From assembly GCA_017448245.1 (NCBI GenBank), contig JAFSLV010000033.1, forward strand, positions 1 through 49,232: a stretch of 49,232 nt of DNA. Direction: 5' to 3'. The position numbers and the translations under genes are program-made. How positions within the stretch are numbered: position 1 is the stretch's first letter; each line of letters begins with the position of its first letter. The notes beneath the pieces are model-generated. The model was given only the letters and a program-made list of their open reading frames with translations, did not search any database and had not been told where the DNA came from. This DNA is from Lachnospiraceae bacterium. Lineage in GTDB: Bacteria > Bacillota > Clostridia > Lachnospirales > Lachnospiraceae. Below are positions 1-7,905 of this stretch, one piece after another.

Positions 1-309
1 CGTGCGTTACAGATGACATAGAAAAACCTCCGTAGATTTGCTGTTTGACGGCCGACTGACCGCCTGTGACGAAAACAAGATAACATACGGAGAATGATTT
101 GTCAATAGAATATTTATATATAGTTTATAATTATAATCAGCCCGCGATTTACGGGAAGTCAGGCGACCTCCCGGCAGACAACCCGAAAAAGAGGATCTAA
201 GAGATGACAAGCAGAGGAAACTCGACGCAATTCGTTGCATTTTGGATAAAAAGCGTATAGGATGAAGATTGTGGCTTTTTATCATGTTCGTACGAAAAGA
301 GGAAAAACC
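1..309 (+). other. intergenic region with probable uvrA promoter
   Basis: I see no convincing gene here. The stretch at about 95-140 is very AT-rich and holds two adjacent TATAAT hexamers (126-131 and 132-137). A TTGTCA lies at 99-104, but its 21-nt spacing to the first hexamer is too long for a standard promoter, so the exact promoter is uncertain. The first bases could be the end of an upstream gene (an in-frame TAG lies at 19-21), but six codons are too few to judge. Confidence 0.35.
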
Positions 310-3228
310 ATGCCGGACAACAGGCACATGACAAAGAAAAACACCACCGCACGCAAGATGCTGCCGAAGGATATCCACGATTATATCCGCGTCATCGGCG
401 CCAACGAGAATAATCTCAAGCACCTCGACGTCAACATCCCGCGCGGCACGCTCACCGTGCTGACGGGGCTCTCCGGCAGCGGCAAATCGTCGCTTGCCTT
501 TGATACGATTTTTGCGGAGGGGCAGCGCCGTTACATGGAGTCGTTGTCGTCGTACGCGCGCATGTTTCTCGGTCAGATGGAAAAACCGGACGTGGAAAAG
601 ATTGACGGACTCTCGCCTACCATCTCCATCGACCAGAAATCAACTAACCGCAATCCGCGCTCCACTGTCGGGACGGTGACGGAGATCTATGACTATTTCC
701 GTCTGCTCTATGCACGCATCGGCATTCCGCACTGCCCGAACTGCGGCCGGGAGATCCGCCGTCAGACCGTCGACGAGATGGCGGCACGGATTCTCGAGCT
801 TGACGAAGGCACAAAGTTCCAGATCTTAGCGCCGATCGTGCGCGGCAAAAAGGGCCGGCATGAAAAAGCGCTCGACCGTGCAAGACGTGCGGGCTACGTG
901 CGCGTGCGCATCGACGGCAGCCAGTATGATCTTTCGGAGGAGATCGAGCTCGACAAGAATATCAAGCACTCGGTCGAGATCATCGTCGACCGTCTCGTCA
1001 TCCGGGGAGAGGGAGACAGGGAAGAGGCGGATGCCTTCCGCACGAGACTCGTCGATTCCATCGAGTCCGCACTTTCCATGACGGAAGGGCTGCTCACGGT
1101 CGATGTCATCGGCGGAAATGAGATGACCTTTTCCCAGTCCTTTGCCTGTCCCGACTGCGGGATTTCGATTTCCGAGATCGAGCCGAGATCGTTTTCTTTT
1201 AACAATCCCTATGGCGCCTGTCCCGTTTGCGCCGGCTTAGGGTATAAGATGGAATTTGACGCCGACCTCATGATTCCCGACCGCAGACTGTCGCTCAACG
1301 AGGGCGCGATCGTCGTGCCGGGATGGCAGTCCTCCGCAAAGGACGGAAGTTTTTCCCACGCGTTGCTCGAGGCGCTTGCCAAATCGTACCGGTTCAGTCT
1401 CGATACGCCGTTTGAGGATCTTACGCAAAAGGTGCAGGATGTCATCATCTACGGCACGGAGCGTTCCGTGACCGTGCATTACGAAGGACAGCGCGGCGTC
1501 GGAGACTATCCGGTGACCTTTGAAGGGCTGATCGCCAATGTCGAGCAGCGATACCGCGAGACGTTTTCGGAGACGATGAAGCAGGAGTACGAAGAGTATA
1601 TGCGCATCACGCCCTGTGACGCATGCAAGGGACAGCGTCTCAAGCCGGAGTCGCTCGCCGTCACCGTCTCCGGCAAGAATATCCACGAGGTCACGTCGAT
1701 GAGTGTCGACGAGCTGCATGCCTATCTCCAAAAGATGAAGCTGACAAAACAGCAGACGCTGATCGGGGAGCAGGTATTAAAAGAAATCCGTGCCCGCGTG
1801 GGCTTTTTGATCGATGTGGGACTCGACTATCTGACACTGACCAGAGCGACCGGGTCGCTCTCCGGTGGAGAGGCACAGCGCATCCGCCTCGCGACCCAGA
1901 TCGGATCCGGACTGTGCGGTGTCTGCTATATCCTTGATGAACCGTCGATCGGTCTGCACCAGAGAGATAACGACAAGCTCCTTAATACCCTGAAGAATCT
2001 GCGCGATCTCGGCAATACGCTGCTCGTCGTCGAGCATGACGAGGATACAATGCGGGCCGCGGACTTTATCGTGGATATAGGCCCCGGCGCCGGCAGTCAC
2101 GGCGGAAAGGTTGTGGCGCTCGGCACCGCGGAAGAGATCATGAAGGTCAAGGAATCGGTCACGGGCCAGTATCTTGCGGGCAAAAAGAGTATCCCCGTGC
2201 CCGGCGTGCGCAAAAAGCCGGCCGGATTTCTCACGGTGAAGGGTGCGCAGGAAAACAATCTGAAAAAGATCGACGTGCAGTTTCCGCTGGGTGTCTTTAC
2301 CTGCGTGACGGGGGTGTCCGGATCCGGCAAGAGCTCCCTGGTCAACGAGATCCTGTACAAGCGTCTGGCAAGAGACCTCAATCGCGCGCGTACGATTCCC
2401 GGCAGGCATAAGAGCATCACCGGCATGGAACAGCTCGACAAGGTCATCAACATCGACCAGTCGCCGATCGGGCGCACGCCCAGATCCAATCCCGCGACCT
2501 ATACGGGTGTTTTCGACATGATCCGCACGCTCTTTGCGGGTACGCCCGATGCCAAGGCCAGGGGCTATCAGAAGGGCCGGTTTTCTTTTAACGTCAAGGG
2601 CGGACGCTGTGAAGCCTGTGCCGGTGACGGCATCATCAAGATCGAGATGCACTTTTTGCCGGATGTCTATGTGCCCTGCGAGGTCTGCCACGGCAAGCGC
2701 TATAACCGGGAGACGCTGGAGGTACACTATAAAGGAAAAAATATCTATGATGTGCTCGACATGCGCGTGGAGGAGGCGCTGCAGTTTTTTGAAAACGTGC
2801 CGACGATTCGCAGAAAGATCCGTACCCTCTACGATGTGGGTCTCGGATATATCAAGCTCGGGCAGCCGTCGACCGAACTCTCCGGCGGAGAAGCGCAGCG
2901 CGTCAAGCTCGCGACGGAGCTCTCCAAAGTCGCCACGGGACGCACGGTCTATATTCTGGATGAGCCGACGACGGGACTGCACTTTGAGGACGTCGGACGC
3001 CTCGTCATGATCCTGCAAAAACTGGTCGAGGCAGGCAATACGGTGATCGTCATCGAACACAATCTCGATGTCATCAAATGTGCCGATTATATCATTGACT
3101 TAGGGCCTGAGGGAGGTTCCCGCGGCGGCACGCTTGTTGCGAGCGGCACGCCGGAACAGATCGCCGCACACAAGGCCTCCTATACGGGGCAGTATATCAA
3201 AAAGATGCTTCCCAAATCGCGTAAATAA
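310..3228 (+). CDS. uvrA: UvrABC system protein A (excinuclease ABC subunit A)
   Basis: DNA damage sensor of nucleotide excision repair: a dimeric ABC ATPase that loads UvrB at lesions in the cytoplasm. The 972-aa product has the full family layout. The first Walker A is GLSGSGKS, zinc-module CxxC pairs (CPNCG, CPDCG, CPVC) follow, and an LSGGEAQRI signature precedes the second Walker [18 protein letters not shown] zinc finger and a second LSGGEAQR complete it. An in-frame ATG at 262 has no proper ribosome binding site. I chose the ATG at 310 because AAAGAGG ends 7 nt before it and it gives a normal N-terminus. It stands alone here; no uvrB is visible in the 300 nt upstream. A strong terminator follows. 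Confidence 0.97.
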   Translation: MPDNRHMTKKNTTARKMLPKDIHDYIRVIGANENNLKHLDVNIPRGTLTVLTGLSGSGKSSLAFDTIFAEGQRRYMESLSSYARMFLGQMEKPDVEKIDGLSPTISIDQKSTNRNPRSTVGTVTEIYDYFRLLYARIGIPHCPNCGREIRRQTVDEMAARILELDEGTKFQILAPIVRGKKGRHEKALDRARRAGYVRVRIDGSQYDLSEEIELDKNIKHSVEIIVDRLVIRGEGDREEADAFRTRLVDSIESALSMTEGLLTVDVIGGNEMTFSQSFACPDCGISISEIEPRSFSFNNPYGACPVCAGLGYKMEFDADLMIPDRRLSLNEGAIVVPGWQSSAKDGSFSHALLEALAKSYRFSLDTPFEDLTQKVQDVIIYGTERSVTVHYEGQRGVGDYPVTFEGLIANVEQRYRETFSETMKQEYEEYMRITPCDACKGQRLKPESLAVTVSGKNIHEVTSMSVDELHAYLQKMKLTKQQTLIGEQVLKEIRARVGFLIDVGLDYLTLTRATGSLSGGEAQRIRLATQIGSGLCGVCYILDEPSIGLHQRDNDKLLNTLKNLRDLGNTLLVVEHDEDTMRAADFIVDIGPGAGSHGGKVVALGTAEEIMKVKESVTGQYLAGKKSIPVPGVRKKPAGFLTVKGAQENNLKKIDVQFPLGVFTCVTGVSGSGKSSLVNEILYKRLARDLNRARTIPGRHKSITGMEQLDKVINIDQSPIGRTPRSNPATYTGVFDMIRTLFAGTPDAKARGYQKGRFSFNVKGGRCEACAGDGIIKIEMHFLPDVYVPCEVCHGKRYNRETLEVHYKGKNIYDVLDMRVEEALQFFENVPTIRRKIRTLYDVGLGYIKLGQPSTELSGGEAQRVKLATELSKVATGRTVYILDEPTTGLHFEDVGRLVMILQKLVEAGNTVIVIEHNLDVIKCADYIIDLGPEGGSRGGTLVASGTPEQIAAHKASYTGQYIKKMLPKSRK

Positions 3229-3244
3229 GCGGGTTTCGCCGCGG

Positions 3245-3281
3245 ATTACGCACACGCGTTCGCGTGTGCGTAATTTTTTTT
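3245..3281 (+). terminator. intrinsic terminator after uvrA
   Basis: A perfect 14-bp inverted repeat (3245-3258 with 3261-3274, 2-nt loop) is followed directly by a run of T residues. It begins 16 nt after the uvrA stop codon and should end that transcript. Confidence 0.92.
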
Positions 3282-3345
3282 GCTTTTTTTCGGTTTTTTA
3301 AATCCTGCGGACCTCTTTTTCCGTCTTAGGGGCAGATACAGCAAA

Positions 3346-3427
3346 CCGATGTCCTCAAGGGACGGACAACACAAGGGAGCCCTTACAGGACAGCCGATGT
3401 CCTCAAGGGACGGACAACACAAGGGAG
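3346..3427 (+). repeat. two direct copies of a 34-nt leader segment
   Basis: Bases 3346-3379 recur exactly at 3394-3427 (offset 48 nt). Each copy contains a small GTCC/GGAC hairpin and ends in AAGGGAG. In the second copy this run is the ribosome binding site of the lipoprotein gene starting at 3435. The first copy therefore duplicates a ribosome-binding-like sequence without a start codon behind it. Confidence 0.9.
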
Positions 3428-3434
3428 GTGTCCA

Positions 3435-4256
3435 ATGGAACACACAATTAAAAAACGGTTATGGCTTTTGGCGATGGTTTTTGTACTCGCGCTTGCGACG
3501 TTTACGGGCTGCGGCGCAAGGAAGCCCGGCATCAGGGATTACGTGGGCTACTATACGCTCTTCTTTGAGGACAGTTATAACATCGCCATGGAAATCAGGA
3601 AGGATGGTACGGTGGTCTACATGAACGAGCGTAGCGGCAGCCATCGCGGTACCATCGAAATCGAGGAAGATGTGGCGGTCATCTACCTGCTCAAAGAGTA
3701 TGACTCCGGCAGAGAGAAGAATTCGTCTTATGCAAAGTACTGTCCGCTGACATTAAAGCTTGTCAATAGCGGAAAGCAGGGAATGCTCTCATCGGAACAT
3801 GACAACTGGATCACGGACAGTTTCGACGTCGTTGACAAAGAGACATTTGACTACATTATCAACGAAGACAGCACCGGATTGGTTTTATATGACGGGAAAG
3901 ACTGGCTGACATGGGAGGACAGGAATCCGGAGCTCGCCGCTGAAAGAGAGGCGGAGAGACTCAGGCAGCAGGAACAGCAGCAGGCGGAGCAGAGAGACAG
4001 GGAAATGTCCTGGATCCGGGAAATGAGCGAAGAGGATTTGCGGATGTATGTCACCGAGCTGTCGTATCTCATCGAAGATGTTGAACGGGATGAGTGTGTA
4101 GCGATACTGGAAGAGGGCGGATTTTTCGGGGAAGTGATGGACACGATTATGCTCCGGTATCTGGACGAGATTGAAAAGAACGGCATCGATGAGGATACCT
4201 ATCTGTATGCGGGAGATCTGTCCGGTATTTTGAAGGACATACGAAATCTTGAATAA
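3435..4256 (+). CDS. putative lipoprotein of unknown function
   Basis: A 273-aa product with a lipoprotein signal peptide: basic N-terminus (KKR), hydrophobic core, and a lipobox ending at Cys26 (TFTGC). It is therefore likely anchored to the outer face of the membrane. The middle part is beta-rich and resembles small secreted proteins that carry a scalar readout of conditions, but I recognise no family. Residues about 175-200 are rich in Glu, Gln and Arg and probably form a coiled helix. A strong GGGAGGTG site precedes the ATG. It is first in a run leading to the sigma-factor gene, so the neighbours may be co-expressed. Confidence 0.8.
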   Translation: MEHTIKKRLWLLAMVFVLALATFTGCGARKPGIRDYVGYYTLFFEDSYNIAMEIRKDGTVVYMNERSGSHRGTIEIEEDVAVIYLLKEYDSGREKNSSYAKYCPLTLKLVNSGKQGMLSSEHDNWITDSFDVVDKETFDYIINEDSTGLVLYDGKDWLTWEDRNPELAAEREAERLRQQEQQQAEQRDREMSWIREMSEEDLRMYVTELSYLIEDVERDECVAILEEGGFFGEVMDTIMLRYLDEIEKNGIDEDTYLYAGDLSGILKDIRNLE

Positions 4257-4353
4257 TGGCCCGGGGAAAGGGCAGAAACAGATAGCCTTCTTCAGACGGA
4301 AACGGTTGCGTGTCCGACACGGGCTGGGGTACAATGAAAGGCGAGGCGCACAT

Positions 4354-4482
4354 ATGAGCGACAGGGAATTGCAGGAACTGTTCCGGCTGCTGGATGAGAT
4401 CTATATCATGCATCCGAAGGTCGCACAGGAGCTGCTCAGGCGGATCCTCGAGATACTGCAAAGCGCCGGTGACGAAGAATAA
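4354..4482 (+). CDS. small acidic helical protein, 42 aa
   Basis: A 42-codon reading frame between the lipoprotein and the sigma-factor gene. The sequence has a Leu/Ile heptad-like pattern (LQELFRLLDEI, AQELLRRILEIL) and should be one or two amphipathic helices with no membrane segment. An in-frame TTG at 4249 would lengthen it, but the extension is basic and unlike the rest. The ATG at 4354 has GAGG about 8 nt upstream. The stop lies 21 nt before the sigma-factor start. I do not recognise a family; a small partner of the sigma factor is possible but is only a guess from position. Confidence 0.55.
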   Translation: MSDRELQELFRLLDEIYIMHPKVAQELLRRILEILQSAGDEE

Positions 4483-4503
4483 CATCAATTGAAGGTGAAG
4501 AGT

Positions 4504-6426
4504 ATGCAGGACACAGGAAACACACAGGTTTTCACGCAGGAGCTGATCGAAAGGGCGATCCGGAGCGATTCGATGGCGCAGACCACGCTCTATAACGCTA
4601 CGTACAATCCCGTTTATGCGCTGGTCAAGTCGATGGTCAAAGAAGAAGACACGGTGCTTGATATTGTACAGGACAGCTATGTCAAGGCCTTTTCCAATCT
4701 GCACCAGCTGCAGGAGGCGGACAAATTCCGCCCCTGGGTAAAGAAGATCGCCAAAAACCGTACGATGGACTATTTCCGGGAGCGCAAGGCCGTGATGTTT
4801 TCGGCCATGGCGCCGCTCGACGCGGAGGATGCGGAGGTGGAGTTTGAGGATACCGATCCGCGTTCGCTCCCGGAGGTGGTGATCGACCGGCAGGAAACGG
4901 CAAGACTCCTGAAGGAGATACTGGACGACATTCCCGACGACCAGAGAGCGATCATCTCCATGCACTACTATGGAGAGATGAGCGTCAGGGAAATCGCACA
5001 GGAGCTGGGTCTCAACGAAGCCACGGTCAAGAGCCGGCTGCGGTACGGAAAACAAAAAATAGAAACAAAGGTACTGGACCTCGAGAAAAGGGGTACCAAA
5101 ATCTACGGCCTTGCGGCGATCCCGTTCCTTGTGCTGCTGCTGCGTAACAGCGAGGCGTACGCGATGGAACCGGATGCGGCAGCGGGATGCCTGCAGCGGA
5201 TCTTTGGCCGTATCGGTGCGGGTGCGGGCCATGTCGTAACATCCGGTGCGGGCGCGGGAGCCGGCATGGGCGCTGGTCATCTACAGGGCGCCCCGGGTGC
5301 CGCGATGGCGGGCGCTGGTCATGCACAAAACTATGCGGCACAGGCCACGGGACTTTCGGGCGTCGGAAGTGTTGCGGGTACGGCAGCAGGCACCGCCGCA
5401 AAAGGAGGGCTTCCCCTGGCGGTCAAGATCCTGATCGGTGCGGCCGCGGCAGTGGTCATCGGTGCGGGCGCATTCTTTGTCATTCCCGCGGTCACTTCCC
5501 GCAATGATACGCCTGCAAGGCAGGAGGTACAGGCGGAGCCGCGCGGTGCGCAAGGAACAAGTGACAGCGGGGATGCTGCCGGCGCACCGGGACAAAACGA
5601 TGCGTCACAGGGTGACAACGCCGGAGGCGCACCTTCCGGAGCAGAGGATGCCGCGGCACAGGAGGATTCTCTTCTGGCACCGGTGCTTGATGAGCTGACG
5701 CAGTTTGCTGCATTGTGCGAACAGGAATCCTATGAGGAGATACAGACTCTTTTGCACGGCGCATCCTATGATGCGGTCTATGAGCTCTTTGACGGGATCA
5801 GGGATCAGATGCCTGTAATGATCGATACGGCGCACGGACGCGTCGGCGTCTATTATATGGACAGAGTCCCGAGGGACGCGCAGATCGCACTGACGAGACT
5901 GTGCAACTATATGCTCTACTGGGGAGACTGGGCAGACGGAGATATCCGCCAGGGCGAAGGGGTATGGGCCGGCAGCGGATATCTGGATGTGGGCACCTGG
6001 GATCACGATGTGCCGGAAGGGTCCCATATGTCTTATAAGTATGTGACATCCGGTTATTATACATCTTATCGGGATGAATCGTTTGAGGCGCATCAGGTGA
6101 TTACCGATGATGCCGGGTCGGAGGTGCCGCCCCGTCTGTATGCGACGTTGACAGGCTCCGTGACGAACGGATTGTGGAACGGTACCATGCGGATGAATCA
6201 GCTGGGAGAAGGCCAGCAGGGGATGAGAGCCATATATGATGCCACGTACAACATGGGCATGATGAATGTCGTACATGTCGATAATGACCGGCCGGACGGA
6301 CGCTACTGCTATTATTTTGCACTGCAGAATATCGATGGAGAGCCGTACAAATTCAGTGTCAGCGATTTTGGCTTTGCCTACTATGACACGCACGGCATCC
6401 GCGGCTATGCCGGATGGGACTTTTAG
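4504..6426 (+). CDS. ECF-like sigma factor fused to a membrane-anchored extracytoplasmic domain
   Basis: A 640-aa protein in three parts. Residues about 25-95 match sigma-70 region 2 (DIVQDSYVKAF, FRPWVKKIAKNRTMDYFR). Residues about 135-190 match region 4, with the helix-turn-helix MSVREIAQELGLNEATVKSR. A Gly/Ala-rich stretch (about 236-300) leads to a single transmembrane helix (about 303-331). An Ala/Gly/Asp-rich linker and a globular C-terminal domain (about 396-640) then lie outside the membrane. A normal ECF factor has only about 170-200 residues. No anti-sigma factor is encoded beside it. I chose the ATG at 4504 (GAAGGTG upstream) over the TTG at 4489. The layout suggests a one-protein sensor and transcription factor, which is inference. 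Confidence 0.85.
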   Translation: MQDTGNTQVFTQELIERAIRSDSMAQTTLYNATYNPVYALVKSMVKEEDTVLDIVQDSYVKAFSNLHQLQEADKFRPWVKKIAKNRTMDYFRERKAVMFSAMAPLDAEDAEVEFEDTDPRSLPEVVIDRQETARLLKEILDDIPDDQRAIISMHYYGEMSVREIAQELGLNEATVKSRLRYGKQKIETKVLDLEKRGTKIYGLAAIPFLVLLLRNSEAYAMEPDAAAGCLQRIFGRIGAGAGHVVTSGAGAGAGMGAGHLQGAPGAAMAGAGHAQNYAAQATGLSGVGSVAGTAAGTAAKGGLPLAVKILIGAAAAVVIGAGAFFVIPAVTSRNDTPARQEVQAEPRGAQGTSDSGDAAGAPGQNDASQGDNAGGAPSGAEDAAAQEDSLLAPVLDELTQFAALCEQESYEEIQTLLHGASYDAVYELFDGIRDQMPVMIDTAHGRVGVYYMDRVPRDAQIALTRLCNYMLYWGDWADGDIRQGEGVWAGSGYLDVGTWDHDVPEGSHMSYKYVTSGYYTSYRDESFEAHQVITDDAGSEVPPRLYATLTGSVTNGLWNGTMRMNQLGEGQQGMRAIYDATYNMGMMNVVHVDNDRPDGRYCYYFALQNIDGEPYKFSVSDFGFAYYDTHGIRGYAGWDF

Positions 6427-6484
6427 AGGCTGCACGAAAAGAAAGTGATGTAAGATGCGGCGATACGGAGGAAAGGATACGGAC

Positions 6485-7174
6485 ATGAAGAAGACAATCC
6501 TGACAATCATCATGATGATGTGCGTGATGTGCTTTACGGTTGCCTGTGGAAGCAAAAAAGAGGCGGCGCCGGCGGCGACGAAAGAGGTTTCGTCATCCGA
6601 AACGGAAGATGCCGGCGATACGGAGAATGCGGACATGGAATCGGACGAACCGGAGGAAGTAACAGAGGCGGCGTCCGGAGAGACACAGGACCGGGAAGAA
6701 GCGAAAGCACCGGAAGAGGAAAAAGAGCAAAGGCCTGCGATACTCGATTTTTTTGAGATGACGATGGGAGAGGTGGCGGACCGTTACGGTGACGATCTGG
6801 CACTCGATCTGTATCCCGGGATGCAGGGAGACGTCCTGTCGGTGTATCATCCGGATCTGGAGGGACTCACTTTTTATCCCTATGAATGGGGCGATCCTTT
6901 TGACAGGAATACCTTTATGGCAAGCAGATTTATGTATCTCGTCACGGTCGGTGAGGGATGGGAATTGCTTCCGGGTATCCCGTCGGACGGCACATGGACG
7001 CAGATCCGTGAGGCGCTGGAAAAAGAAGGCATCAAAGCGGAAGATCCCGTACGGCAGGGCGATTATTATGCGACGCAGTTTACATGTAACGATTATGAAG
7101 TGTCGCTGATCTGGTTTGCGGATCCCGCGAGCACGCCGTGCGTGCAGGTGACAGCCTACAGCGAAAACCGCTGA
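6485..7174 (+). CDS. putative lipoprotein of unknown function
   Basis: A 229-aa product with a Met-rich hydrophobic signal and a lipobox ending at Cys21 (TVAC). A strongly acidic, Glu-rich linker (about 30-80) follows and would hold the C-terminal domain away from the membrane. The C-terminal 150 residues start with a MTMGEVADRYGDD segment and end in a mixed alpha/beta domain; I do not recognise the family. The start at 6485 is preceded by GGAGGAAAGG at a good distance, whereas the in-frame ATG at 6455 is not. It follows the sigma-factor gene by 58 nt on the same strand and may be one of its targets or partners. Its stop is adjacent to that of the convergent tcdA. Confidence 0.78.
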   Translation: MKKTILTIIMMMCVMCFTVACGSKKEAAPAATKEVSSSETEDAGDTENADMESDEPEEVTEAASGETQDREEAKAPEEEKEQRPAILDFFEMTMGEVADRYGDDLALDLYPGMQGDVLSVYHPDLEGLTFYPYEWGDPFDRNTFMASRFMYLVTVGEGWELLPGIPSDGTWTQIREALEKEGIKAEDPVRQGDYYATQFTCNDYEVSLIWFADPASTPCVQVTAYSENR

Positions 7175-7175
7175 T

Positions 7176-7859
7176 CTATGCCGACGTCAGGTCCTTGATG
7201 ATCTCCGAGGCGATGATGAGTCCGGCAACGGACGGAACAAAGGCGACGGATGCCGGCGGGCGTGCGTCGCTTTTTGGCTCTTCCGTGGAATAGATGACCT
7301 TGAGATGGTCGATGCCGCGCTTTCTGCATTCCCTGCGCATCACCTTGGCGAGAGGGCAGACGCGGGTATCATAGAGATCGGCGACACGGAAGGCCGTGGG
7401 ATCCAGCTTGTTGCCGGCCCCCATGCAGGAGATGACGGGGACGCATGCCTCCCTTGCCTTTTCTATAATCGCCAGCTTGCCGGTCACGGTATCGACGGCG
7501 TCCGCCACATAGTCATAGAGAGAAAAATCAAAGGCATCCGCACTCTCCGGCAAAAAGAAGGTCCGGTGGCAGGTGACAGCGCAGCCCGGGTGGATACGCA
7601 GGACGCGTTCTCTGGCAACCACGGTCTTTTCGCGTCCGATGGTATCGGTCGTCGCGATGATCTGACGGTTCAGATTGGAGAGCGCGACCACATCGCGGTC
7701 GATCAGATCGAGTGCACCGATCCCGCTTCTTGCAAGCGCCTCCACCACATATCCGCCGACACCGCCGATACCAAAAACAGCTACACGTGCGCGCGACAGT
7801 CTTTCAAGCCCTTCTTTTCCGAGGAGCCCCCCGGTTCTTTCAAAAGCCGATTCCGCCAT
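7176..7859 (-). CDS. tcdA: tRNA threonylcarbamoyladenosine dehydratase (TcdA/CsdL-like, ThiF family)
   Basis: An E1-like enzyme that uses ATP to convert t6A at position 37 of ANN-decoding tRNAs into its cyclic form. The 227-aa product has the Rossmann ATP-binding motif GIGGVGGYVVEALARSG, the DRDVVALSNLNRQ segment and a late catalytic-region Cys (CMGAGNK). The PSDARPPAS-like segment near the end reads PKSDARPPAS. Length is slightly short of the usual 250 or so. No ribosome binding site precedes the ATG; instead an extended -10 ends 6 nt before it, so the mRNA may be leaderless. It is on the minus strand, 46 nt behind the solute-binding lipoprotein gene. Confidence 0.92.
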   Translation of the reverse strand: MAESAFERTGGLLGKEGLERLSRARVAVFGIGGVGGYVVEALARSGIGALDLIDRDVVALSNLNRQIIATTDTIGREKTVVARERVLRIHPGCAVTCHRTFFLPESADAFDFSLYDYVADAVDTVTGKLAIIEKAREACVPVISCMGAGNKLDPTAFRVADLYDTRVCPLAKVMRRECRKRGIDHLKVIYSTEEPKSDARPPASVAFVPSVAGLIIASEIIKDLTSA

Positions 7860-7865
7860 GTGTTT

Positions 7866-7874
7866 ATTGTATCA
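7866..7874 (-). promoter_or_regulatory. extended -10 promoter of tcdA
   Basis: On the minus strand the sequence reads TGATACAAT, an extended -10 element. Its last base lies 6 nt before the tcdA ATG, which would put the transcription start at or next to the start codon. The -35 region is weak. The regulator gene at 12930 has the same nine bases. Confidence 0.55.
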
Positions 7875-7905
7875 TCCGACGGGCCGGGAATAAAGAGGAA
7901 GTATC

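Noticed and set aside
7-423. 138-codon minus-strand frame over the uvrA upstream region
   Set aside because: It overlaps the AT-rich promoter region and the uvrA start, has low-complexity Ser/Arg content and no ribosome binding site.
4147-5280. 377-codon minus-strand frame opposite the sigma-factor gene
   Set aside because: It is rich in His and Arg, lies opposite clear sigma-factor motifs, and is the kind of shadow frame expected in high-GC coding DNA.
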